Assembly: GCA_029260395.1 (NCBI GenBank)
Contig: JAJDDJ010000018.1
Location: forward strand, 310,001-374,000
Reading direction: 5' to 3'
From: Phycisphaerales bacterium
Lineage (GTDB): Bacteria; Planctomycetota; Phycisphaerae; Phycisphaerales; UBA1924
DNA: 64,000 nucleotides
Shown here: in pieces, positions 35,198 to 42,818 of the stretch
How positions within the stretch are numbered: position 1 is the first letter of the stretch
How the letters are laid out: each line of letters opens with the position of its first letter
Translations under genes and position numbers: made by a program
Notes under the pieces: model-generated
The model's input: only the letters and a program-made list of their open reading frames with translations
Databases searched by the model: none
Told to the model about the DNA's origin: nothing

Positions 35198-35887
35198 TCA
35201 AGTCGTGCGTGACGGAGTTGCCTTACCGGTAATCGGCGCCCTCGTCGGGCCACCGCCGCTGGTTTGCTCCCCTTGATCGTCGGTTGTCTGTTTGATGACC
35301 GACGCAGCAAGGCTTGCGAGCATCATGCCACGGCCGAGCATTTTGACAGATCGGCCAGGTCCCAGCAGAGCGAGCAGGGCAAAGGCGCCGCTCGCCGCAG
35401 CCATCGGGTTCTTGGTGACAGCTTCTGCGATGCGTTCTTGCCAGTGGTCTGTCAGTGAGTTCGCCTCCTCGGGGGGGCGATGCTGGGGGTTGGTTCGTTG
35501 TTGTTCGTTTGACATGGAATCCTCTTCACTCCGCTGCCCACTGATCTGCGATTTGGCTTCGGCGGCCCGAAGCCGTTGAGTGACAGGCATCGCCTCGCGC
35601 GCGGTTGCTGACTTGAGCTTGCCTAGCGCCCAATAGACCATCGCCGCTCCACCGAGTAGTCCGACACCCGCCACGATGGCGAGTGCAGCGATCCAACCGG
35701 TCTGCTGGGCGAGCATCGCCGCGCCTGCGATGAGCAAGCTCACCAGCGCCAAGAGGAGCGCAAGGCCGCCAAAGACGGCGACCACTCCCCAAAAGACCGA
35801 GCGGCGGAGTTGCACGAGCAGCATGGTGCATTCCGCCCGCACGAACTCACCACCGCCGGTCATCATGTCTTCGAGACGATCAAACAT
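35198..35887 (-). CDS. Holin-X/YqjE-like membrane protein
   Basis: This 229-residue protein has two strong membrane helices in its first 100 residues (about 30-58 and 64-86), the arrangement of the Phage_holin_3_6/YqjE family: an amphipathic N-terminus (FVRAECTMLLVQLRRSVFWG) then two helices. The part after residue 100 is polar with another hydrophobic patch near 160-195 (AAASGAFALLALLG), perhaps a fused YqjD-type tail. It lies 3 bp after the YqjD-like gene. Despite the family name, such chromosomal proteins are stress-related and not phage lysis proteins. Confidence 0.72.
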   Translation of the reverse strand: MFDRLEDMMTGGGEFVRAECTMLLVQLRRSVFWGVVAVFGGLALLLALVSLLIAGAAMLAQQTGWIAALAIVAGVGLLGGAAMVYWALGKLKSATAREAMPVTQRLRAAEAKSQISGQRSEEDSMSNEQQRTNPQHRPPEEANSLTDHWQERIAEAVTKNPMAAASGAFALLALLGPGRSVKMLGRGMMLASLAASVIKQTTDDQGEQTSGGGPTRAPITGKATPSRTT

Positions 35888-35890
35888 GCT

Positions 35891-36220
35891 TTACCGTCCC
35901 GAGAACACGCGTCCGAGCATGATGCCGACACCCAGCGTGGTAAGCACAGCAGCAGTCGGATGGCGCTTGACGTTGTCGCAGACCATATTGTGCATCTGCT
36001 GGGCCTTCTCACCGCCGGTCTTAGCGATAGCGGCCACCTGCTCCGCCTCGTTCTGCAAGCACTCCTTAGCCGTGTGGGCCGCGGCCACGGCATCGTCCTT
36101 AAGAGTCTTGACGTCGTCCTTAAGAACGGAACTGTGCTTGCGGAGCGAATCGCTTGAGCCGCTCGAATCGCAGCAATCGGTGGTCATGGAGGTCTTCTTG
36201 TCATTCGCGAAAGTCGTCAT
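35891..36220 (-). CDS. YqjD/ElaB-like (DUF883) tail-anchored protein
   Basis: This 109-residue protein has a polar helical body (LRKHSSVLKDDVKTLKDDAV) and ends KRHPTAAVLTTLGVGIMLGR then VFSGR, matching the C-terminal membrane anchor of the DUF883 family that includes YqjD and ElaB, proteins that tether ribosomes to the membrane in stationary phase in E. coli. ATG 36220 has GGGAG six bases upstream. It heads a three-gene operon with holin-like and PLDc_N-like genes, matching the E. coli yqjD-yqjE arrangement. Confidence 0.78.
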   Translation of the reverse strand: MTTFANDKKTSMTTDCCDSSGSSDSLRKHSSVLKDDVKTLKDDAVAAAHTAKECLQNEAEQVAAIAKTGGEKAQQMHNMVCDNVKRHPTAAVLTTLGVGIMLGRVFSGR

Positions 36221-36434
36221 AGCAGTCTCCCTTGCGTGGGTTCGTGTTGCATTTGCAGCGACGCTTGCTGCATCTGTAAGAAGTATGCGGCTAGCGTGTG
36301 ACCGCCCCGTGAAGGCGGCCTAAAAAATGGCTCATAGTGAGCGCCGATCTGTACGCGTGCATAAACGCCGTTGATAAATGGCTTTAGCGGCTAGGACCCG
36401 TGCTCGCCATGGACCCGCCAACGCTCGAAGCGCG

Positions 36435-37058
36435 TTAGGCCGGACGCTCGTCGATTCGCGTTTCGAGGCGCGCTCTTATGTCGGGCCACTCGACTGCGAG
36501 GATCGAGTGCATCGCCGAGTTGCGAAGATGCCCATCGGGCATGATGACGTGGTGCCGAAGCAATCCCTCGAAGCTCGCGCCGAGTTTGAGGATCGCGGCC
36601 CGGCTTGCAGCATTTCGCTCATCCGTCTTCAGTTCGACGCGGTTCGCCGAGCCGGTCTGGCTATCTCCGGTTGAGAACAGGTCTGTCTCGAACGCGCGGG
36701 TCAGCAGCAGCAATTTGCACTCGGGGTTAACGGCTGTCCCGCGAGCGCTCGGCGCGTACCACGTCCAGCCGATCTCGACACCCCGGTGCGGCGGGCGGAT
36801 CGAGCAATAGGTCGTCGAGCCGACGACCTTGCCCGCGGCATCTCGCACGACGTGCGGCAAGATCGTCGGGTCATCGATGAGCCTCGCGCAGTACGCTCGC
36901 ATGCCGTCGTGGTTCCACGGGTTGGGCGGGAACGTGAAGTAGCGAAAAGTGGCGATCGACTCGGCTGCGGTAAGCAGCTCGGGCGCATCGTCGAGCGTCA
37001 TGGGCGTGAGCGTGACGTGCTGGCCCTTGAGCACCTCGGGCTCGATGGGGGTGTCCAT
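36435..37058 (-). CDS. GNAT N-acetyltransferase, RimJ/RimL type
   Basis: This 207-residue cytoplasmic acetyltransferase starts VLKGQHVTLTPMTLDDAPEL, the usual opening of the RimL-like group, then VVGSTTYCSIRPPHRGVEIGWTW and the acetyl-CoA region around 100-125, with RVELKTDERNAASRAAILKLGA near 138. The family acetylates protein N-termini, amino acids or small molecules; target unknown. It lies 14 bp before the gspE stop on the same strand, so it may be the last gene of the gspD-gspE operon. Confidence 0.86.
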   Translation of the reverse strand: MDTPIEPEVLKGQHVTLTPMTLDDAPELLTAAESIATFRYFTFPPNPWNHDGMRAYCARLIDDPTILPHVVRDAAGKVVGSTTYCSIRPPHRGVEIGWTWYAPSARGTAVNPECKLLLLTRAFETDLFSTGDSQTGSANRVELKTDERNAASRAAILKLGASFEGLLRHHVIMPDGHLRNSAMHSILAVEWPDIRARLETRIDERPA

Positions 37059-37072
37059 GTTGGCGTCGCCCC

Positions 37073-38812
37073 TCAGTGCAGCACGCGGTAGGCCTCGGCC
37101 TGCGTCGTAAGGCCCTTGGCAATCTTGGCCTCAGCGTCGTGCTTCATGGGTTTGAAGCCCGCATCGAGCGCGGCCTCCATGAGCGTCACCCCGTCGGCGT
37201 GCTCACCGGTGAGCCGGCGCAGCGTGTCGTTCATAGGCATGATCTCGTGGATCGCCACCCGGCCCTTGTAGCCAGCGCCCGAGCAGGTCTCGCATCGGCC
37301 GCTTGCGCCGCTCTCGCTCGCCTCGTGCCCGGAGCCCTCGCACGCGGGACAGATCCGGCGAACCAGCCGTTGGGCGAGCACCGCGAGCAGGCTTGAGGTC
37401 ACCAGATAGGGCTCGACCCCGATATCGATGAGCCGGGGAATGGCACTGGGCGCGTCGTTAGTGTGCAGCGTGGCGAGCACGAGGTGGCCCGTTAGCGATG
37501 CCTGGATGGCGAGCTGAGCGGTCTCGGAATCGCGGATCTCGCCGACGAGGATCACGTCCGGGTCTTGACGAAGCAGCGAGCGCAAGCCTGCGGCGAATGT
37601 GACGCCACGCTTGGGATTGACCTGCATCTGGCTGATGCCATCAAGGTGGTACTCAACGGGGTCCTCGATGGTCATGACGTTGCGTGTTCCACGGTCGACC
37701 TGTCCGAGCGCGGCGTAGAGCGTGGTAGTCTTGCCCGAGCCGGTTGGGCCGGTGACAAGGATCATGCCGTTGGGCCGGTCGAGCAGGTCGAGCAGGCCCG
37801 CCTGGATGGGCTTACTCATGCCCACGGCATCAAGGCTCAGTTCGGTCTGCGTCTGGTCGAGCAGACGCAGAACGATGCGCTCGCCGAAGATCGTGGGGAT
37901 CACGCTCAGGCGGATGTCGACTTTCTTGGAGCCGACGCGAACCGAGGTCTGGCCGTCTTGCGGGCTATGGCGATTGGCGATGTCGAGCTCGGTCATGACC
38001 TTGAGACGTGAGCTGATCGCCGAGGCGAGCGAGAGCGGCGGGCTGAAGGCATCGACGAGCATGCCGTCGACGCGGTAGCGCACCGCCAAGCGGTTCTCCA
38101 TCGGGTGGATGTGGACATCGCTCGCGCCGCGGCGGAGCGCCTCGAACAAAATCACGTTGACCAGCCGAATGACCGGCGTTTGCCGGGCGAGCGCGAGCAG
38201 GTCGTTCGAGCCGGCTAGCCCCGCAGCAGCGGTCGCGATCGCTGAGGCATCGAGCGGTGAATCGTCGATGATCTCCGCGACCAGATCGCCCCGCTGCTCG
38301 TACCCACGGTTGATCAGGTTGGCGACCGACGCGCGCGGCGCGAGCACAACCTCGATGGGCATCGCGAGCAGGTCTTCGAGCAACGCGAACACCGCGGGCT
38401 GCAACGGCTGGCTGGTCGCGACCGCCATGCGCTGCGAATTGGCCTCGAGCCCGGCGACCTGATGTTGGCGGGCGATGTCCGGGCCGACCTTCTCGTAGAA
38501 CTCGCCCGACGAGTCATCGAGCCTGGGCTCGGAGATGAAACGCAGGCCCGTGCGCTCGGCGAGTGCGGCCAGCCCGGCCTGCTCGTCCATGGCCATCATG
38601 CTGAGCATGACGTCCCAGGGTTCGGCATCGGAGCCGGGCGCGACGCGGTACGCCTCGATCTGATCGGCATTCATACGCAGCGGCCCCATCGAGGCGGCGA
38701 GCCTGCGCACGTCCTCGCTTGGGCCAGCGGTTACGAGAGCCGTGGGCCGAGCGTTCCGGGCGTTCTTGGGTTTGTCTCGTCCGTTGCGTGGCATCGGGTT
38801 GGGTCGGCTCAC
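37073..38812 (-). CDS. gspE: Type II secretion / type IV pilus assembly ATPase GspE/PilB
   Basis: This traffic ATPase powers pseudopilus or pilus assembly at the inner membrane. The 579-residue product has an N-terminal domain (about 35-190), then DVHIHPMENRLAVRYRVDGM near 237, Walker A GPTGSGKTTTLYAAL near 352, the Asp box TIEDPVEY, Walker B ILVGEIRDSETA near 412, the His box LATLHTNDA near 436, and a tetracysteine zinc site (CPAC and CETC) near 482-505. GTG 38812 overlaps the secretin stop as GTGA; ATG 38794 is an alternative. It is paired with gspD and followed by a GNAT gene. Confidence 0.93.
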   Translation of the reverse strand: MSRPNPMPRNGRDKPKNARNARPTALVTAGPSEDVRRLAASMGPLRMNADQIEAYRVAPGSDAEPWDVMLSMMAMDEQAGLAALAERTGLRFISEPRLDDSSGEFYEKVGPDIARQHQVAGLEANSQRMAVATSQPLQPAVFALLEDLLAMPIEVVLAPRASVANLINRGYEQRGDLVAEIIDDSPLDASAIATAAAGLAGSNDLLALARQTPVIRLVNVILFEALRRGASDVHIHPMENRLAVRYRVDGMLVDAFSPPLSLASAISSRLKVMTELDIANRHSPQDGQTSVRVGSKKVDIRLSVIPTIFGERIVLRLLDQTQTELSLDAVGMSKPIQAGLLDLLDRPNGMILVTGPTGSGKTTTLYAALGQVDRGTRNVMTIEDPVEYHLDGISQMQVNPKRGVTFAAGLRSLLRQDPDVILVGEIRDSETAQLAIQASLTGHLVLATLHTNDAPSAIPRLIDIGVEPYLVTSSLLAVLAQRLVRRICPACEGSGHEASESGASGRCETCSGAGYKGRVAIHEIMPMNDTLRRLTGEHADGVTLMEAALDAGFKPMKHDAEAKIAKGLTTQAEAYRVLH

Positions 38813-41268
38813 TGTGGTTCGGTGACGGGCGTCATCATCGCGGGCTGCTGCTCGGGCCACTCGACCGGAACCTGCGCGTCGACCGGTGGCGTTTCATCAA
38901 GATCTGTTCGGCGTTCGCGCAGCGGGGCCGAGGGCGAAAGCCCGATCGACTCCATGAACACCGGCGCAGAACTCGGGGTGTCGCTGTCGACCTCCATCTC
39001 GTTCTGTGGGCCGGAAGTGAGCAGCCGCAGATCGCGGAAGTTGTCGTCGCGCATTATCCGGGGCGTGATAAAGATGTAGAGAAGCGACTCGGAGTTGATG
39101 TCCCGTGTGTCGCTCACCAAAGCGCCCAAGAGCGGGATGTCCATCAGGAAGGGCAGCCCGGTCTTAGTCTTGCGGATGTCCGAGACATTGATGCCGCCGA
39201 CGACGATGGTCGAATCGCCCGGCACGGTGATGGCCTCGGACGTGACGTTGCGGACGTTCTTGGGCGCGGGGATGCCGTTGCCGCCCGTGCCGATGAAGTT
39301 ACTCAGCTCGATCTCGTACTCAAGCCTGACGTAGCCGCCGGACGAGATCACCGGGCGAACCCGAAGCTGCGTGCCCGCGCTCTCAAAGCCCTGGAAGCTG
39401 GTGACGGTCGAGCCGTCGCCCTGGCTGGTCGAGGTCGTAGGCTGCTGCTCTTCGGAAACGATCGAGGCCTCCGCGTTGTCGTTGACAAGCAGTTGCGGAC
39501 GGCTGATGACCTTGCCGTCTGTCTGTGTCTCGATCGCGTTGATGACGAACGGCATCGCCTCGCTGCGGATGAGTGCGGTGGTCAGGCCCGAGAGGTTGGT
39601 CTCGGGCGAACGGCGATCGAGGAAATCGTCACCCGCCGTGCTGAGACCGAAGTTGGTCTGCAGGCCGTACTGCCCTGCGATGATCTGGCTCTCAACGGCG
39701 AAGCGGAAGTCGTCGGAGTTGGTCACGCTGACGATCTGTACATCCAGGAACACCTGCGGCGACCGCTGATCGAGGCGCTCGATCAGCTCGGCGAACTGGC
39801 TCTGCACCTCGGCGGGTGCCTTGACAAGCACCATATTCTGCGGCTCGAAGAATCCGACGTACACGTCCTCGGCCTGCGCGGTGAACGAGCCATCGCCGCC
39901 AGCGAGCTGGCCGGGCTGGGCGCGGTTGGGCTGGTTGGGACGCGACACACCCGGCAGCAGTGTGCCGTCGGACTGGTCGCTGGCGCCGTCAACGAGTGCC
40001 TGCAGCAGGTCGGCGATGGTCTCGGCGGTGGCGTTTTCGAGCTTGTACTCGCGGATGACGATGCGTTCACCGTCGGCTTTGAGTTCGAGCACGAGGCTTT
40101 CAAGCTGCACCTGCTGCTCGGGCGTGCCGTAATGGATGATCTTGCCACGCCGGGCATCGACGATCATCAGCGAGCCGCCGGTCATCTCGGTCGTGCCGGC
40201 GCCCGCGATCTGGTTCTGCAACGCGCGCGCCCGGTTGAGGTTGTTCGCGTTCTGAGGGTCGGTGTCTTCATCGATCTCGATGACTTCACCGAGCCCGAGC
40301 CCGCTGGCGATGCGAGCGACCTGCGCTGCCAAGCTGCCCGCGAAAAACTCCCTTGGAACCAGATTCGTCGGCTGGTCGATCAGCTCGATCAACGCACGCA
40401 CACGCGCGGCCTCCTCCGGCAAGCCCCGAAGGATCAGCGCGTTGGAGTGCGGCTCGACGATCAAGCGGTCGGCGAGGTTGTCGAACGAGTTGGAGTTGGC
40501 CGTGGTCGAGGCGTTGTTGTCGTTGCGACCGGGAATGCTGACGGTCCGCCCGCCGCTGCCCGTGGCCAGCGCGATGGCGCGTTCGCGGGCCGACGTCGCC
40601 GACAGGTGCGTGAGCGGGATGCGGATGTATTGGATCTTCTGCGCCTGCGTAACGAGCGAGCCGATGTACGCTTCGAGCTCGCGTGCGCGGATAGGCGGGC
40701 CCGTGACCACGACCACGCCAAGGTCGTCGAGGTAGCTCACTTGGCCCACGCCGCCCACGCCCGTGCTGTAAGCGGTGATCGCCTCGGTCAGCGAGCTTGG
40801 CCTGATGTTGGGCGTGGTGATGATGCGCGTGGTTGAGAACTCGTCGCCCGCCCCGCCGCCCGAGACCGAAGCCCCGGGGCGCACGAGGTAACGATCGAGC
40901 ACGCTGTCGTACATCAGCGCGAAGTTGTGCTGATCGAGCAGCCGCTCGAGCAACGGAAGCAGATCATCGCGGTGGATTGAGCGAGGCGCGACGAACGAGA
41001 CCTGCCCGGTCAGTTCGCCCTGCACCGTGATATCGATACCCAGCGTGTCGGCCACGAACTCGACGAGCAGCGCCAGCTCCAGCGGCTCGGTCATGTCCGA
41101 GATCTCGATCATGTCGGGGTCGCCCGCCGGGGCAGCGAGCGTCGGCGAGTCCGAGGCCTCGTCCTCCTGAGCCAGCACCGGCGAGGCAAGCCCCGCGCAG
41201 GCGATAAGAGCGAGGGTCAGGCCTTTAGCTGTGTGAGAGGCGATCATCGTGGCTTTGTCCCGTGGCAC
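38809..41268 (-). CDS. gspD: Secretin, GspD/PilQ family outer-membrane channel
   Basis: This 819-residue exported protein starts at GTG 41268, with AAGGAG six bases upstream and a TATACC -10 further up; a signal peptide ends at about residue 34 (SPVLAQ). N0-N3 type domains follow (MIEISDMTEPLELALLVEFVA near 54; repeated RALIELIDQPT and LIERLDQRSPQVFLDVQI). The secretin core near 560-760 has PFVINAIETQTDGKVISRPQLLV, QLRVRPVIS, TVPGDSTIVVGGI and the closing PLLGALV. It forms the outer-membrane ring for type II secretion or type IV pili. Only gspE is beside it; other components are not adjacent. Confidence 0.92.
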   Translation of the reverse strand: MPRDKATMIASHTAKGLTLALIACAGLASPVLAQEDEASDSPTLAAPAGDPDMIEISDMTEPLELALLVEFVADTLGIDITVQGELTGQVSFVAPRSIHRDDLLPLLERLLDQHNFALMYDSVLDRYLVRPGASVSGGGAGDEFSTTRIITTPNIRPSSLTEAITAYSTGVGGVGQVSYLDDLGVVVVTGPPIRARELEAYIGSLVTQAQKIQYIRIPLTHLSATSARERAIALATGSGGRTVSIPGRNDNNASTTANSNSFDNLADRLIVEPHSNALILRGLPEEAARVRALIELIDQPTNLVPREFFAGSLAAQVARIASGLGLGEVIEIDEDTDPQNANNLNRARALQNQIAGAGTTEMTGGSLMIVDARRGKIIHYGTPEQQVQLESLVLELKADGERIVIREYKLENATAETIADLLQALVDGASDQSDGTLLPGVSRPNQPNRAQPGQLAGGDGSFTAQAEDVYVGFFEPQNMVLVKAPAEVQSQFAELIERLDQRSPQVFLDVQIVSVTNSDDFRFAVESQIIAGQYGLQTNFGLSTAGDDFLDRRSPETNLSGLTTALIRSEAMPFVINAIETQTDGKVISRPQLLVNDNAEASIVSEEQQPTTSTSQGDGSTVTSFQGFESAGTQLRVRPVISSGGYVRLEYEIELSNFIGTGGNGIPAPKNVRNVTSEAITVPGDSTIVVGGINVSDIRKTKTGLPFLMDIPLLGALVSDTRDINSESLLYIFITPRIMRDDNFRDLRLLTSGPQNEMEVDSDTPSSAPVFMESIGLSPSAPLRERRTDLDETPPVDAQVPVEWPEQQPAMMTPVTEPQ

Positions 41269-41388
41269 GCCGGGCTCCTTTCAGCGGTTCGCGTACGGTA
41301 TACCACCGCGCCCATCCGAGGGCCTGCCAGCGGCCCGAGCGGGCCATCGGCGAGCCGACCGGAGGGTCGGGCCGTACAGGGGTCTTGC

Positions 41389-42366
41389 ATGCGAGTCGTC
41401 AGTCTGCTGCCTTCAGCAACAGAGATTCTTCACGCCGTCGGCGGGATCGGGCATCTGGTGGGCCGATCCCACGAGTGCGACTACCCGGTTCATCCCGCCT
41501 CCATCGCCCATCTGCCGGTTCTCACCAGCCAGCGGACCGCCTTCACCACCAGCCCCGACACCCATCAGCAGGTCTCGGCCCTCGCCCAGTCGGACCAGGC
41601 CGCCAGTCTCTACCACCTCGATGTGGCGACGCTGCATGAACTCAGGCCCGATGTCATCCTCACGCAGGATCTGTGCGAGGTCTGTTCGATCGATCTCAAC
41701 ACCGTCGAGCGCGCCATCGCCGATATCTCGCCCAAGCCCACCATCGTCAGCCTGAACCCCACCACCATCGACCAGGTGCTCGACGACCACCTCCGCGTGG
41801 GGGCCGCCCTCGGGCTCGAACGCCGGGCGGGCGAGGCGGTCATCCGCCTCCGCGGGCGGATGGCCCGGGCCGAGGAGTTCGTCAACCCCTACACCGAGCC
41901 GCCCGTGGTCGGCTTCATGGAGTGGACCGACCCGGTGTTCATCGCCGGTCACTGGACGGTGCAGCTCATCGAGCGCGCCGGCGGAGCCCACCCGCTCAAC
42001 CCGACCGTGCCCATCCCCGGCTCGGGCGCCGCCGTCGGCCCCCAGCAGGCCTCGCGCCACGCGGGCAAGTCGATCGCCGTCGAGCCAGCGGTGTTCGCCG
42101 CCACCCGTCCCGAGTGGCTCGTCATCGCGCCCTGCGGCTTGTCGCTCGAGCAAACTCGCACCGAGGTGCAAGCCCTGCGCGCGCAGAGCTGGTTCAATGA
42201 CCTGCCCGCTGTGCGCGCCGGCCGGGTCGCGCTCGTCGACGGCAGCCAGTTCTTCAACCGCCCCGGGCCGAGGCTGGTGGACGCGTTCGAGTGGCTCGTC
42301 GGCTGGCTGCAAGACCGGCCGGAGCTGGTGCCGGAGGGGTTCGCGTGGGAGAGGCTGCGTGAATAG
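41389..42366 (+). CDS. BtuF-like cobalamin-type substrate-binding protein
   Basis: This 325-residue protein of the ABC-transporter periplasmic-binding family begins MRVVSLLPSATEILHAVGG, then GRSHECDYP near 27 and RPDVILTQDLCEVCSI near 85, which are typical of BtuF-like cobalamin/corrinoid-binding proteins. No signal peptide is visible, as in many soluble members annotated as cobalamin-binding. No permease is adjacent; an ABC ATPase of the same transporter class lies 4 kb away at 46520. ATG 41389 gives the family N-terminus. Ligand identity is inferred from similarity only. Confidence 0.83.
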   Translation: MRVVSLLPSATEILHAVGGIGHLVGRSHECDYPVHPASIAHLPVLTSQRTAFTTSPDTHQQVSALAQSDQAASLYHLDVATLHELRPDVILTQDLCEVCSIDLNTVERAIADISPKPTIVSLNPTTIDQVLDDHLRVGAALGLERRAGEAVIRLRGRMARAEEFVNPYTEPPVVGFMEWTDPVFIAGHWTVQLIERAGGAHPLNPTVPIPGSGAAVGPQQASRHAGKSIAVEPAVFAATRPEWLVIAPCGLSLEQTRTEVQALRAQSWFNDLPAVRAGRVALVDGSQFFNRPGPRLVDAFEWLVGWLQDRPELVPEGFAWERLRE

Positions 42367-42371
42367 CCAGA

Positions 42372-42818
42372 TCATCTCGATCGCAACACGATGCCAGCCA
42401 GCCACTCGACGTCAAACTGGACAGTCAACATGGCTGCCGGCGACTGCTTGAACACGGTCCTTGAGCAACGCACGGCGCCCAGGGTGGTCGTGCTCCCCTC
42501 GAAATCGATCCCCGATGTTTCAACGTCAGCATGTTCAATAGCGCCGACGCACTCGTACCAGAGTTCTGCCATGAACCACTGATCGCCTTCACGACAGCAC
42601 ACGAACTCATTAGGTTTGAGTGGATTCACGCCGATCGATCTCATGAACTCAGCGAGTCCAAGAACAATGAGTTCGGGCAGCAACGGCTCTATGAATTGGC
42701 AGTCACCGCAGTCGCAACCGACTCCGAATTCACACTGCTCGTACGCCGCCCGCGTTGCCTCGACATCGACTGTGACGGCCACGCCGTCGATGACGCGCGA
42801 CCAGACCTCGCCGTTCAC
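42372..42818 (-). CDS. Unrecognised small protein coupled to RNase R gene
   Basis: This 148-residue protein has GTG 42818 overlapping the rnr stop (GTGA), so translation is coupled. It has a cysteine cluster, CEFGVGCDCGDC near residues 29-40 and CC near 74, that could bind metal, and an acidic overall composition. No membrane segment or signal peptide is present. It converges with the BtuF-like gene, with 5 bp between stops. I recognise no family; the overlap argues that it is real. Confidence 0.6.
   Translation of the reverse strand: MNGEVWSRVIDGVAVTVDVEATRAAYEQCEFGVGCDCGDCQFIEPLLPELIVLGLAEFMRSIGVNPLKPNEFVCCREGDQWFMAELWYECVGAIEHADVETSGIDFEGSTTTLGAVRCSRTVFKQSPAAMLTVQFDVEWLAGIVLRSR

Noticed and set aside
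35198-35887. Holin-like gene as part of a prophage
   Set aside because: No other phage genes are present; the neighbours match the YqjD/YqjE stress operon type.
38719-40836. 705-codon plus-strand frame
   Set aside because: Antisense to the secretin and ATPase genes and matches nothing recognisable.
41269-41388. Cobalamin riboswitch before the BtuF-like gene
   Set aside because: The gap is only 120 bp, holds the secretin promoter on the other strand and shows no recognisable B12-box.
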